Shown here: one piece after another, positions 16,175 through 24,554 of the stretch | How the letters are laid out: each line of letters starts with the position of its first letter | How positions within the stretch are numbered: the first letter of the stretch is position 1 | Assembly (NCBI RefSeq): GCF_030269515.1 | Contig: NZ_BSTM01000001.1 | Span: forward strand, 62,001-126,000 | DNA from: Actinomadura sp. NBRC 104412 | Lineage (GTDB): Bacteria; Actinomycetota; Actinomycetes; Streptosporangiales; Streptosporangiaceae | Direction of reading: 5' to 3' | Length of the DNA: 64,000 nt | The notes under the pieces: model-generated | What the model was told of the DNA's origin: nothing | Database searches by the model: none | What the model saw: the letters and a program-made list of their open reading frames with translations, nothing else | Position numbers and translations under genes: made by a program

Positions 16175-17056
16175 TCAGGCCCGGTGCGCGACCGGTCGGC
16201 CGAACAGGCCGTTGGGCTTCACGTACAGGACGGCGACGATCACACCGAAGGCGATGACGGCGTTGAGCGTCTGCAGGTCCGGCATGAGGTAGTTCGAGAA
16301 GTTGACGATCAGGCCCACGATCAGACCGCCGATGACGCTGCCCACCATGCTGTCGGTGCCGCCGAGCACGACCGCCGCGAAGGCGAACAGCAGCGGTGGC
16401 TGCAACATGTTCGGTTCGAGGGTCTGGACCGGGGCGACGAGGATCCCGGCCACCGCGCCGACCGAGGCCGCGATCCCCCACCCGACGGTCTGGACCCTGA
16501 GCACGGAGATGCCGAGAAGCTCGCTCTCGGTGGGCTGGAGGGCGGCGGCGCGCATGGCGAGCCCGAAGGTGGTGAGCCGGAAGAACGCGGCGCACATCAC
16601 CACCAAAGCGACGGCGATCACGAGGATGGCGATCTGCCGCTGGGGCAGGTAGACGCCGAGCACGCTCACCGGGCGGTTGTCGAACGGCGAGGGGAAGCTC
16701 TTCGTTGAGTATCCCCAGATCATCCCGGTCACCCCGTTGACCAGGTAGAACAGCCCGATCGTGAGCAGGATGAGCCCGAAGCCGCCGCGCTTGGCCACCG
16801 GGCGCACCAGGCCGGCCTGCAACCCGGAGCCCAGCACGAACGAGACGACGAGCGCGAAGGCGAAGGCGAGCGCGTAGGGCCAGCCGAACTTGGCCGACAT
16901 CGTCCACGCCACGAACGCGCTCAGGGTGGCCATCTCGCCCTGGGCGAAGTTGATCGTGCCGGTCACGCGGTTCACGACCACGAGCGCGAGGCCGAGGACC
17001 GCGAAGATCGTCCCGTCGCTGAGGCCGATGACTAGCTGCTGGATGAACTGCGTCAT
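16175..17056 (-). CDS. Branched-chain amino acid-type ABC transporter permease (LivH family)
   Basis: A 293-residue permease with about eight membrane segments. The N-terminal GLSDGTIFAVLGLALVVVNR and GTINFAQGEMATLSAF are hallmarks of LivH, and MRAAALQPTESELLGI is the coupling loop that contacts the ATPases. It forms the heteromeric channel with the LivM protein. It follows livF with a 16-base gap on the minus strand. Confidence 0.92.
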   Translation of the reverse strand: MTQFIQQLVIGLSDGTIFAVLGLALVVVNRVTGTINFAQGEMATLSAFVAWTMSAKFGWPYALAFAFALVVSFVLGSGLQAGLVRPVAKRGGFGLILLTIGLFYLVNGVTGMIWGYSTKSFPSPFDNRPVSVLGVYLPQRQIAILVIAVALVVMCAAFFRLTTFGLAMRAAALQPTESELLGISVLRVQTVGWGIAASVGAVAGILVAPVQTLEPNMLQPPLLFAFAAVVLGGTDSMVGSVIGGLIVGLIVNFSNYLMPDLQTLNAVIAFGVIVAVLYVKPNGLFGRPVAHRA

Positions 17057-17072
17057 GGTGCTGGCCGGATCC

Positions 17073-17771
17073 TTAGGCGAGGTACTGGTTCACGAGGCTG
17101 ACCTGGAGGTCCTCGGTGGGACCGACGTCCTGGACGTAGCCGGCCTGGAGCACGTAGGCACGGTCGGCGACCTCCATCGCGTAGCCCACGTCCTGCTCGG
17201 CGAGGACGACGGTCATGTCGCGTTCCCGGATCGTCCGCTGGATCAGCTCGTAGACGTCCGAGGTGGTGCGTGGCGAGAGGCCGAGCGAGGGCTCGTCCAG
17301 GAGCAGCAGCCGCGGCTCGGACATCAGGGCCCGGCCGATCGCGAGCATCTGCTGCTCACCGCCGCTGAGCGTGCCGGCCCGCTGGTCCTGCCGCTCGGCG
17401 AGGCGGGGCAGGGTGTCGAAGACCTCGCTCATCCGGCGCCGGATCTCCTTGCGGCGCGCGCCGTAGCCGCCCAGCACCAGGTTCTCCTTCACGGTCAGCT
17501 CGACCAGGGTGCCGCGGCCCTCGGGCACGTGCGCGACACCGGCCCGCGCCACGTCGGAGGTGCTCAGCCTGGACAGGTCCCGGCCGTCGAGGACGATGCG
17601 CCCGGAGGTCCTGACCATCCGCGAGATCGACCGGAGCGTCGTCGTCTTGCCGGCGCCGTTGGCCCCGAGCAGCGCGATGGTCTCGCCCCGTTCGACGGAC
17701 AGGCTCGCGTCGAAGAGGGCCGGGATGTTGCCGTAGCGGGCCGACACGTGGTCCATCACCAGGAAGCTCAT
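17073..17771 (-). CDS. ABC transporter ATP-binding protein (LivF family)
   Basis: A 232-residue ATPase. The Walker A motif is GANGAGKTTTLR, the signature is LSGGEQQMLAIGRAL, and Walker B is LLLLDEPSLGLSP with the H-loop replaced by LAEQDVGYAME, as in many LivF proteins. The ATG at 17771 (MSFLVMDHV) overlaps the livG stop by 4 bases, so an upstream extension is not needed. It drives uptake with LivG, the two permeases and the lipoprotein at 22130. Confidence 0.92.
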   Translation of the reverse strand: MSFLVMDHVSARYGNIPALFDASLSVERGETIALLGANGAGKTTTLRSISRMVRTSGRIVLDGRDLSRLSTSDVARAGVAHVPEGRGTLVELTVKENLVLGGYGARRKEIRRRMSEVFDTLPRLAERQDQRAGTLSGGEQQMLAIGRALMSEPRLLLLDEPSLGLSPRTTSDVYELIQRTIRERDMTVVLAEQDVGYAMEVADRAYVLQAGYVQDVGPTEDLQVSLVNQYLA

Positions 17772-18592
17772 CCGCGCACCTTCCCCAGGAACGCCTCGCG
17801 CACGATCGGGATCTCGCGGACCTCCGCGAGGGTTCCCTCGGCGACCACATGGCCGTCGACGAGCACCGTCACCGTGTCCGCCAGCCGGCCGACGAACGTG
17901 AGGTTGTGCTCGATGACGAGGATCGTGATCCCCTGCTCCCGGTTGAGGCGCAGCAGGGTGTCGCCGAACCTCTCGACGTCCTCGGTGGTCAGCCCGGCCG
18001 CGGGCTCGTCGAGCAGCAGCAGCCTGGGCCGTCCCATGAGGGCTCGCGCCAGCTCCACGCGCTTGAGGGCCGCGTAGGGCAGCCGGTCGGCCTCGTGCTC
18101 GGCGAGGTCGGCGAGGTCGAGCGCCCTGAGGATCTCGTATCCCTCCTCCGTGGCCGCCCGTTCCTCGCGGCGGGCCCCCGGCGAGCGGGTGATCCAGGGC
18201 AGCCAGCCGACCTCGGTCCTGCTGTGGTGGCCCAGGAGCACGTTCTCGATGACGGTGAGGCTGGGGCACAGCTGCGGGTGCTGGAAGGTCCGCATGATGC
18301 CGAGCTTGGGCAGCCTGGCGGGCGGGACGCGCAGCAGGCTGAGGTCGCGGTAGCGGATCTGGCCGGACTGCGGGCGCTGCGTGCGGGTGATGCAGTTGAA
18401 CGCCGTGGTCTTGCCGGCGCCGTTCGGCCCGATCAGCGCGTGGACGGTGCCTTCGGCGACCGAGAACGACAGGTCGCGCAGCGCGGTGACGCCACCGAAG
18501 CCGACGCCGATCCCCTCGACCACGAGCAGGTCCGCCCGCTCCTCGGCCGGTGGCCCCGGCGCCGTTCCGGACTCTTCCAACGACTCAGACAC
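17768..18592 (-). CDS. ABC transporter ATP-binding protein (LivG family)
   Basis: A 274-residue ATPase with Walker A GPNGAGKTTAFN, the LivG-specific RTFQHPQLCPSLTVIENV, and Walker B LLLLDEPAAGL followed by the H-loop VIEHNLTFV. The canonical signature LSGGQQ is degenerate (DRLPYAALKRVELARAL), which is worth noting because it should weaken one ATP site. The start is unsettled: GTG at 18592 (VSESLEESG) is given, TTG at 18601 and a longer GTG at 18700 are alternatives, but the last would place operator site D inside the coding region. First gene of the importer operon. Confidence 0.87.
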   Translation of the reverse strand: MSESLEESGTAPGPPAEERADLLVVEGIGVGFGGVTALRDLSFSVAEGTVHALIGPNGAGKTTAFNCITRTQRPQSGQIRYRDLSLLRVPPARLPKLGIMRTFQHPQLCPSLTVIENVLLGHHSRTEVGWLPWITRSPGARREERAATEEGYEILRALDLADLAEHEADRLPYAALKRVELARALMGRPRLLLLDEPAAGLTTEDVERFGDTLLRLNREQGITILVIEHNLTFVGRLADTVTVLVDGHVVAEGTLAEVREIPIVREAFLGKVRG

Positions 18593-18647
18593 ATGGCTCA
18601 ACGTGGGCGCGCCTTTCGGAGGGTGACGAGTCTGCCGCTGATCGAGT

Positions 18648-18662
18648 GTCCGTATATAGGAC
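18648..18662. promoter_or_regulatory. Palindromic operator (site D) upstream of the importer operon
   Basis: GTCCGTATATAGGAC holds the two half-sites TCCGTATA and TATAGGA back to back instead of separated by 7 bases; GAGTGTCC and AGGACTC extend the symmetry. It lies 56 bases before the livG start. The changed geometry could mean different affinity or a fortuitous resemblance. Confidence 0.6.
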
Positions 18663-18753
18663 TCTTCGTTTCGTGTATGTGTCACTGTGCCGCGTATCAC
18701 TCACGGCGTCAACCGTCCGGATGTGGCACGCGCACCGCCGGTGACCTCCGCTG

Positions 18754-19500
18754 TCATCCCCAGTTGACCTGGCCGCCCGACACGTTGAGGTTCTGGCCGG
18801 TGATGTAGGAGGCGTCCTCGGAGAGCAGGAACCAGATCGCGGCCGCACACTCGCGCGGCTCGCCCTCGCGGCCCATGGGCACGCCCGACGCCCGCGCGGC
18901 CCGGAGCCGCTCGGGGTCCTCCCCCCACCGCGTGGCGAGCTCGCGTACCACGCTGTCGCCCATGGACGTGTCGATGATGCCGGGGCAGACGGCGTTGACC
19001 CGTACCCCGCGTGGCGCGAGGTGCGTGGCGAAGCTGCGCGTGATGGACAGGACGGCCGCCTTCGACGCGGCGTACACCGCGGCCTCGGCGATCGCGCCGG
19101 TCTTGGCGGCGGTCGAGGAGATGTTGACGATGGCCGAGCCGGCGCCCATGCGCTCGGCGAAGCCCTGGCACAGGAAGAACAGCGCTTCGGCGTTCACGCG
19201 CATGACACGGTCCCATTCCTCGACGGTGACGTCCGCGACGGGCACGAGGGAGACGACTCCGGCGGCGTTGACCAGATAGTCGAGGCGGTCCACCTCGGCC
19301 ACGAGCCGCGTCCTGGCGTGGCGGTCGCCGAGGTCCACGGCCCGGGTGGTGACCCCCGGCCGCCGGCCCGCCTCGGCGAGCAGGCCCTCGTCCCGGTCCA
19401 CCGCCACCACGGCCACACCCTCCGCGACCAGCCGGTCCACGACGGCGAGCCCGATGCCGCCGGCCGCCCCCGTGACCACTGCCGTTCTGTCCGCGCCCAT
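18754..19500 (-). CDS. Short-chain dehydrogenase/reductase
   Basis: A 248-residue classical SDR. The cofactor loop is TGAAGGIGLAV, NAAGVV follows, the catalytic Ser lies in NISSTAAKTGA and Tyr/Lys in YAASKAAVL; NVSGGQVNW closes the fold. Asp in VAVDRDEG suggests NAD rather than NADP. The ATG at 19500 is chosen because GGTGAGG lies 5-11 bases upstream and because the longer reading frame would run through the operator at 19513. It probably oxidises a hydroxyl group on a pathway intermediate. Confidence 0.9.
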   Translation of the reverse strand: MGADRTAVVTGAAGGIGLAVVDRLVAEGVAVVAVDRDEGLLAEAGRRPGVTTRAVDLGDRHARTRLVAEVDRLDYLVNAAGVVSLVPVADVTVEEWDRVMRVNAEALFFLCQGFAERMGAGSAIVNISSTAAKTGAIAEAAVYAASKAAVLSITRSFATHLAPRGVRVNAVCPGIIDTSMGDSVVRELATRWGEDPERLRAARASGVPMGREGEPRECAAAIWFLLSEDASYITGQNLNVSGGQVNWG

Positions 19501-19512
19501 CAACCTCACCGC

Positions 19513-19547
19513 TTGTCCGTTATTAGAGAAATCTGTACGTATAACGG
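19513..19547. promoter_or_regulatory. Palindromic operator (site E) upstream of the minus-strand SDR
   Basis: CCGTTAT (19517-19523) and ATAACGG (19541-19547) form a perfect 7-base inverted repeat; the right half (GTACGTATAACGG) aligns with the GTCCGATAAACGG of site A. It starts 13 bases upstream of the SDR start codon at 19500. Confidence 0.6.
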
Positions 19548-19664
19548 TCATATGCTCGGACCCGGCCGGAACCGCTGTCAACAGCCATGGCCGGGCGGAT
19601 CGCGCCTGACCGCACCCGGCTTCCTTGACGCTCGCTCGCGGCGGTTGCAGAATCGATGTACGTA

Positions 19665-19690
19665 TTTACGACAATTTGTCCGATAAATGG
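19665..19690. promoter_or_regulatory. Palindromic operator (site F) upstream of the plus-strand SDR
   Basis: TTTACGA (19665-19671), 7-base spacer, TCCGATA (19679-19685), continued by AATGG. The right half is identical to site A over 9 bases and differs by one base over 13. It ends 58 bases before the SDR start, so sites E and F form a divergent pair in one 247-base intergenic region. Confidence 0.7.
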
Positions 19691-19747
19691 AGTCCACGAG
19701 CGTGCCCTGGGCATGCCGTGAACCCGGGACGCGAGGGAGCCGTGCAC

Positions 19748-20527
19748 GTGGAGACCGACGACTGGGAGAACACGACCGTTGTCGTGACGGGCGCGGCCCG
19801 CGGGCAGGGGGCCGCCGAGGCGGCGTTGTTCGCCGAGGCGGGCGCGAACGTCGTCGCGGCCGACATCGACGCCGAGGCGGTGTCGGCGACCGCGGCGGGC
19901 ATCGGCGGCCGGGTCACGGCCGTGGGCCTGGACGTGACCAGCGACGAGGGCTGGCGGCGGCTGGCCGGCGACCTCGCGGACGGACCGCCCGTGCGCGTGC
20001 TCGTCAACAACGCGGGCATCCACTGGTTCCGGCCACTGCACGACGAGCCGGCGGAGAACCTGGAACGCATGCTGCGGGTCAACCTGATCGGACCCCACCT
20101 GGGCATGCGCCACCTGGCGCCGCTGATGCGCCGCGCCGGCGGCGGCTCGATCGTCAACATCTGCTCGGTGGTCGCCGACCGCGGGGCGTGGAACGCGTCC
20201 TCGTACGTCGTGTCGAAATGGGCACTGCGCGGCCTGACCAAGGCGGCCGCCCTCGAACTCGGGCCCTGGGGCATCCGGGTCAACGCGGTCCTCCCCGGCT
20301 ACGTCGACACGCCCATGCTCAGCGAGATCGCCGGAGGCGGCCGGCCGGCGGACTACTACGACTTCCTTCCGCTCGGCCGGCCGTCCACGCCCGGCGAGGT
20401 CGCCGAGGCCGTGCTGTTCCTGGCCTCCCGGCGCAGCTCCTCCCTGACCGGGACGGACCTGGTGGTCGACGGTGGCCTCCTGGCCCTTCCCGGCATGCCA
20501 CCGCCCCAGCGCGTGACGGAGGCGTGA
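19748..20527 (+). CDS. Short-chain dehydrogenase/reductase
   Basis: A 259-residue classical SDR. TGAARGQGAAEAALF binds the cofactor, VNNAGIHWF follows, and the catalytic residues are the Ser in NICSVVADRG and Tyr/Lys in SSYVVSKWALRG. The acidic end of strand 2 (VVAADIDAEA) suggests NAD. Two GTG codons are possible starts; 19748 is chosen for the GAGGGAG 5-11 bases upstream, with 19742 as alternative. It is convergent with the FAD dehydrogenase, whose stop lies 12 bases away. Likely role: dehydrogenation of a ring or side-chain hydroxyl. Confidence 0.88.
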   Translation: METDDWENTTVVVTGAARGQGAAEAALFAEAGANVVAADIDAEAVSATAAGIGGRVTAVGLDVTSDEGWRRLAGDLADGPPVRVLVNNAGIHWFRPLHDEPAENLERMLRVNLIGPHLGMRHLAPLMRRAGGGSIVNICSVVADRGAWNASSYVVSKWALRGLTKAAALELGPWGIRVNAVLPGYVDTPMLSEIAGGGRPADYYDFLPLGRPSTPGEVAEAVLFLASRRSSSLTGTDLVVDGGLLALPGMPPPQRVTEA

Positions 20528-20539
20528 GGGAGAACGGGC

Positions 20540-22054
20540 TCAGCCGCCCGTCCCGGCGTCGCGGGCCGCCGCCTGGCGGCCCGCGATCCGGCCGAAGGCC
20601 AGGCACTCGGCCAGGCTGGCGCCGCCGTTCGGGTAGAGGAGGCCGTGCATGGACCCCAGCTCTCCGGCCGAGTAGAGCCCGGGGATCGGGCCGCCCCGCA
20701 CCGAGAGGACCCGCGCCCGAGCGTCCCGGCGCGGCCCGCCCACCGTGTGCGACCCGCCCGGATAGAGCGGCATGGCGTACAGGCGCTCACCGGTCAGCGG
20801 CGCGAGCGTCTCCACGGGCCGGCCGAACGGGTCCCGGCCGGTCGCGCACGCCTCGTTGTACGTCTCGACGGTGCCGGAGAACACCGCCTCGTCGAACCCG
20901 CACTCGCGGGCGAGCCCCGCGACACCGTCACCGCTGCGCACCCAGCCACGCGAGAGCTCGGCGGTGTTGTCCTTGCTCCACGCGTAGTCCCCGACGGGAC
21001 CGGCCGGGCCGGTACGGGTCGAGACCAGAGGCCCGGCCTGCATCCGGTCCTCGCCGAAGACCCACCACACGGGGATCCGCGGGAAGGTCAGGCGCCCGGC
21101 GTCCATGGAGAGCACTTCGAGATTCGCCGCGTGCTGGACGCCGGGCTCACAGGTGAAGCGCGCACCGCTCCCGTCGACCAGGATCGTCCCGTACGGCCGG
21201 TTGCCCTCGGCCAGGGCGAAGCGTCCCGTGGCCCAGTAGTCCGGATGGAAGCCGCCGGTGTAGTCGCAGTCCTCGAAATGGGCGACCAGGTGGCCGGGCC
21301 AGCCGTTCATGTGCCACAGCTCGGCGCCGACCTCCATGGCCATCGTGATGCCGTCGCCGGTGTTGCGCTCGGTGCCGTAGAAGTAGGCGTGCGGCACGGG
21401 GAAGTACCGCCGCTTCAGCTCCTCGCTCGCCTCGTAGCCCCCGGTGGCCAGGACGACGCCGCGCCTGGCGCCGATGCGCCGGACGCGGCCGTCCTGCTCG
21501 ACCTCGACACCGATGACCGCGCCATCGGCATCGGTGAGGAGCCACCGCGCCCGGGTCGAGTACCGGCGCTCGATGCCCCGGCGGGCCACCTCCGCGTCCA
21601 GGAAGCCGAACAGCGGGCATCCGGGGAGCGAGCCGCCGGCCTCGGGCGCGCCGAGCACGCGCCGGAAGCCGACGGTCTCCCACCCGGGAAGGGACCGGTG
21701 CTCGCCGCCCTGACCGCCCTCGGCGTGCGAGCACCCCAGCTCGTCGAGCCACCGCGGGTTCAGGGCGACCTCCTCGGCCCACGTGCGGATCAGCTCGGCG
21801 TCGAACCGCGCGGGGTCGTCCGTCACCTCGTAGAGGGCGGTCAGGTAGGTGATCGCCGCCTCCGGGTCGTCGAGCACCATGAGGAAGCCACCGGAGTAGC
21901 GGCTGTTGGGCCTGCGGTCGTCGGCGGGCTGCTTGTCCAGCACCACGACCTCCGCGCCCTGCTCCTGCGCCGTGAGGGCGACGGTGGCCCCGGCGACACC
22001 GAAGCCGACCACCACGACGTCGGCGCTCTCGTCGAAGTCTCCCGAGTGATACAT
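20540..22054 (-). CDS. FAD-binding dehydrogenase, fumarate reductase/KstD-type
   Basis: A 504-residue flavoprotein of the FAD_binding_2 family. VVVVGFGVAGATVALTAQEQG is the N-terminal FAD fold, VVLATGGYEAS the second FAD segment, and YSAGELGSMHGLLYPNGGAS the C-terminal FAD-contact region. The family includes 3-ketosteroid dehydrogenases, urocanate reductase and fumarate reductases, so the reaction is probably insertion or reduction of a C=C bond next to a carbonyl. It lies 75 bases downstream of the solute-binding lipoprotein gene on the same strand. Which substrate it desaturates is unknown. Confidence 0.87.
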   Translation of the reverse strand: MYHSGDFDESADVVVVGFGVAGATVALTAQEQGAEVVVLDKQPADDRRPNSRYSGGFLMVLDDPEAAITYLTALYEVTDDPARFDAELIRTWAEEVALNPRWLDELGCSHAEGGQGGEHRSLPGWETVGFRRVLGAPEAGGSLPGCPLFGFLDAEVARRGIERRYSTRARWLLTDADGAVIGVEVEQDGRVRRIGARRGVVLATGGYEASEELKRRYFPVPHAYFYGTERNTGDGITMAMEVGAELWHMNGWPGHLVAHFEDCDYTGGFHPDYWATGRFALAEGNRPYGTILVDGSGARFTCEPGVQHAANLEVLSMDAGRLTFPRIPVWWVFGEDRMQAGPLVSTRTGPAGPVGDYAWSKDNTAELSRGWVRSGDGVAGLARECGFDEAVFSGTVETYNEACATGRDPFGRPVETLAPLTGERLYAMPLYPGGSHTVGGPRRDARARVLSVRGGPIPGLYSAGELGSMHGLLYPNGGASLAECLAFGRIAGRQAAARDAGTGG

Positions 22055-22106
22055 CGTCTCGCTTCCGCTGCGTGGGGATGGGTCGAGCCGCTTGAGCCTC
22101 TGCTCC

Positions 22107-22142
22107 GGGTCCTACGAGGAGGAGGGGTCCTACGAGGAGGAG
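22107..22142. repeat. 18-base tandem duplication over a gene end
   Basis: GGGTCCTACGAGGAGGAG occurs at 22107-22124 and again at 22125-22142 without change. The second copy contains the stop codon of the lipoprotein gene (TAG at 22130-22132), so the final SSS-stop codons have been duplicated just downstream. Same type of event as the triplication at 3772. Confidence 0.9.
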
Positions 22143-23362
22143 ACGAGGTCGCCGATGAGCACGTACCGCCCGTTCTTGAACTCCGCCATGCCCTGCTGGT
22201 TCAGCGGCTCCCTGTCGTCGGCGGACGTGGAGATCACCATTCCGTCCAGGAGGAACGGGTCGTTGGCCTGGTTGAGCGACCGGCTGGCCTTGAGGATGGA
22301 CTCGGAGGTGATGTCGCCCTCGATGCTCTTCAGCAGCTCGGCGAAGCTCCAGGCGGTGGCCATCCCCTGGAGGTAGTACTGCGAGGTCACGTCGCAGCCC
22401 TTGCAGTACTTGGCCATGATCTGCTTGTAGAGCTTGATGCCCTCGTCGGACGCCAGGGCGGGATCGTTCGGGTCCTTGTAGAAGGTGCCCGACCGGACGC
22501 CCTCCACGGCCGCGGGCGAGCCGGCCTGCTGGGCGACGGACTTGAGCACCGCCGCGTTGCTCCCCGACCCGGGGTCGATGTACTTCACCGGCGACCAGCC
22601 CTGGCTGTAGACCGCCGCGAGGATCTTCGGCGTGAAGCCGGGGACGGCGAAGCTGACCAGGATGTCCGCGTTGCTCTGCTTGAGCGCCGAGATCTGCCCG
22701 GTCACGCTGGTGGCGGTCGGGTCGTAGCCCTGCTTGGCGACGATGGTGACGCCGACCTTCCTGGCCTCGTTCTCGAACCCGGACAGGTAGCTCTTGCCGG
22801 CGTCGTCGTCCTGGTAGATGACGGCCACCGTCTTGCCGCGGAAGTTGGCCGCGATGTCCTTGGCGTAGAGCGCCCCCGAGATCACGGCCGGCACGTCCCA
22901 CGCCATCGTGTAGGGGTACTCCTTGTACTGGGCCGAGAACGGGGTGGCGGCCGAGGCGACGAAGAGCTGCGGGATCTTCTTCTGGTTGAAGTAGTCGCGC
23001 ACCGCGAGCTGGGTCGCCGTGCCGATGGAGTCGACGGTGGCGAGCACGCGGTCCCGCTCGACGAGCTGGCGGCTGACCTGGAGCGTCGTGGAGGGGTTGT
23101 AGGCGTCGTCGCGCAGCACGTACTCGACGTCGCGGCCGTTGATGCCGCCCTGGTCGTTGAGGTGGTCGAAGTACGCCTTGACGGCGGTGCACCGCTGCCC
23201 GGCCACGGCGACCGGCCCGCTCAGCGGGCAGATGCCGCCGATCTTGATCGGCCCGTCGGAGCCCCCGGAGCCGCCGGCGCCGCCGCAGGCGGCCGTGAAG
23301 GCCAGCATGGCCAGGCAGGCCAGTGTGACCCACCCTGAGCGAAGTGAGCGTCGGATGAGCAT
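22130..23362 (-). CDS. ABC transporter substrate-binding lipoprotein (LivJ-like)
   Basis: A 410-residue extracytoplasmic binding protein. The N-terminus is a lipoprotein signal ending in LAFTAACGG, with the lipidated Cys at about residue 26. The mature part starts with KIGGICPLSGPVAVAG, typical of the type I periplasmic-binding fold of branched-chain amino acid receptors, and contains ISALKQSNADILV. It should capture the substrate outside the membrane and hand it to the importer encoded at 15094-18592, which has no binding protein of its own. The promoter region carries operator site G. Confidence 0.92.
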   Translation of the reverse strand: MLIRRSLRSGWVTLACLAMLAFTAACGGAGGSGGSDGPIKIGGICPLSGPVAVAGQRCTAVKAYFDHLNDQGGINGRDVEYVLRDDAYNPSTTLQVSRQLVERDRVLATVDSIGTATQLAVRDYFNQKKIPQLFVASAATPFSAQYKEYPYTMAWDVPAVISGALYAKDIAANFRGKTVAVIYQDDDAGKSYLSGFENEARKVGVTIVAKQGYDPTATSVTGQISALKQSNADILVSFAVPGFTPKILAAVYSQGWSPVKYIDPGSGSNAAVLKSVAQQAGSPAAVEGVRSGTFYKDPNDPALASDEGIKLYKQIMAKYCKGCDVTSQYYLQGMATAWSFAELLKSIEGDITSESILKASRSLNQANDPFLLDGMVISTSADDREPLNQQGMAEFKNGRYVLIGDLVSSS

Positions 23363-23432
23363 CGGATGCCGTTCCTTCCAGAGTTGTGGACGAGCCCCGG
23401 AGCCAGGACACGTGACTGCCGCGTTCCCTTGG

Positions 23433-23457
23433 TGTCCATTTATCGGACTATCCGTAA
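23433..23457. promoter_or_regulatory. Operator (site G) upstream of the binding-protein gene
   Basis: TATCGGA (23441-23447) and TCCGTAA (23451-23457) form the same inverted repeat as site B but with a 3-base spacer in place of 7. On the minus strand the flank reads GTCCGATAAATGGACACC, matching site F. It lies 78-95 bases from the lipoprotein start. Confidence 0.65.
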
Positions 23458-23629
23458 CGAAATTGGGACAACCGGATTGTGTCCCGCGCCACAGCGCACG
23501 TCAAGCACCGATGCCGGTCAGGAACCGGTCCGCACCGGGCCGGTCCCACGAACGCGACGACCCCGGCCGGCGAAGCCCGCGCCAGGGCGGACTCCTCGAC
23601 CGGGGCCGGGGACGGTGCGGGACGGGGGA

Positions 23630-24172
23630 TCAGCCTCGGCTGTCCCGGTACGGGTACTCGCCGGACTCCGGAAGCGGTGGAACGTCCAGGTCCGCGATGG
23701 CCGGCTCATAGCCGTAGGCGATGTGCACGCGGCGGTCGTAGAAGGTCGTGACCCGGCGGTGGATGCGCCACCCCTCATCGGTGCGGCGATAGGAGACGTC
23801 GTAATACCCGACCGCCTGCGTCTGGACGGGCCGGCCGTACTCGTCGATCGACTTGCCGCGGTGCTGGAGATGGATGCGCGCGGTGGCCGTGTCACCGTCG
23901 ATCGAGAAGTGCGGCAGGTTCAGCATGTGCACACAGCTCACCCGATCGGTCTCGCAGAACTTGGCCAGGTTCGCGCGCCCTTGGATGAAGTTCGGCTCGC
24001 CCATGCCGGCGAGCCGACGGCCCGAATAGACCCCGTCCTCGGTGAACAGGTCGGCCCACGCCTTCCCGTCGCCGCTGTCGTAGAGGAACGCGTACGCGCC
24101 CTCCAAGCGGAGGAGTTCGAGCTGGTCCTCGGCTCGCCGTACCCGCCGCTCCAGGTCTTCCAGGTCTGGCAT
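23630..24172 (-). CDS. NTF2-like (SnoaL/ring-hydroxylating-oxygenase-beta-like) protein
   Basis: A 180-residue protein of the NTF2-like cone fold: an N-terminal helix (LERRVRRAEDQLELLRLEGAYA), then YDSGDGKAWADLFTEDGVYSG, MLNLPHFSIDGDTATARIHLQ and VGYYDVSYRRTDEGWRIHRRVTTFYDRR. This fold covers SnoaL-type cyclases, ketosteroid isomerases, dehydratases and beta subunits of ring-hydroxylating oxygenases. Here it is a single gene with its own operator-bearing promoter. An isomerase or dehydratase role in the pathway is plausible but unproven. Confidence 0.82.
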   Translation of the reverse strand: MPDLEDLERRVRRAEDQLELLRLEGAYAFLYDSGDGKAWADLFTEDGVYSGRRLAGMGEPNFIQGRANLAKFCETDRVSCVHMLNLPHFSIDGDTATARIHLQHRGKSIDEYGRPVQTQAVGYYDVSYRRTDEGWRIHRRVTTFYDRRVHIAYGYEPAIADLDVPPLPESGEYPYRDSRG

Positions 24173-24210
24173 GGTCGCCTCGCTTCCGGTCGCGTCGCCG
24201 GCCCTACTGC

Positions 24211-24242
24211 GTCCGTTATCTGGTCAGCATGTCCTAAATATG
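24211..24242. promoter_or_regulatory. Operator-like site (site H) upstream of the NTF2-like gene
   Basis: TATCTGG (24217-24223) and TCCTAAATA (24232-24240) approximate the island operator with an 8-base spacer; GTCCG stands directly to the left. It is the most degenerate member and the last one seen before the formate dehydrogenase operon. Confidence 0.45.
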
Positions 24243-24554
24243 TAGCTGACTATGGCAACATGCGCTGACGCCGTCAAGGGGCCTCCCCGGCCGCCCGGAC
24301 CCGCCCGGCCGGGCGCGTCGCGGTAACCCGATCACTCCATGCCCTTTTGCGGGCGGCGGGACAAGGGAGTGCAGAGAGCATGAACCGCCCCGAGGACCGG
24401 GCCTCGGCGGCTATTGGGACTTCGCCGTCGCGCCGTTCTCAACAAGATTCTTCTATTGCGTCATAAGCGTTGCTTGGCGGGAGCGCATCGCATGCGCCGG
24501 AGTTTTCGGGAGACGGAAACCCCACTGGCGATAATTTCGCGCTGCACTAAGCTG
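24243..24554. other. Intergenic region before the formate dehydrogenase operon
   Basis: About 310 bases with no convincing gene. It holds an exact short palindrome GCGCAT-CGC-ATGCGC at 24483-24497 and a -10-like GATAAT at 24530-24535, 20 bases before the fdhD start. Both could belong to the operon promoter; no regulator family is suggested by the palindrome. Confidence 0.4.

Noticed and set aside
18592..18700. Upstream GTG at 18700 as the start of livG
   Set aside because: It would add 36 residues without homology and place the palindromic site at 18648-18662 inside the gene; the shorter start is preferred.
20645..23338. An 897-codon plus-strand frame across the FAD dehydrogenase and lipoprotein genes
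   Set aside because: It is the antisense shadow of two well-supported minus-strand genes; the translation has no domain and is rich in Arg, Gly and Val typical of such shadows.
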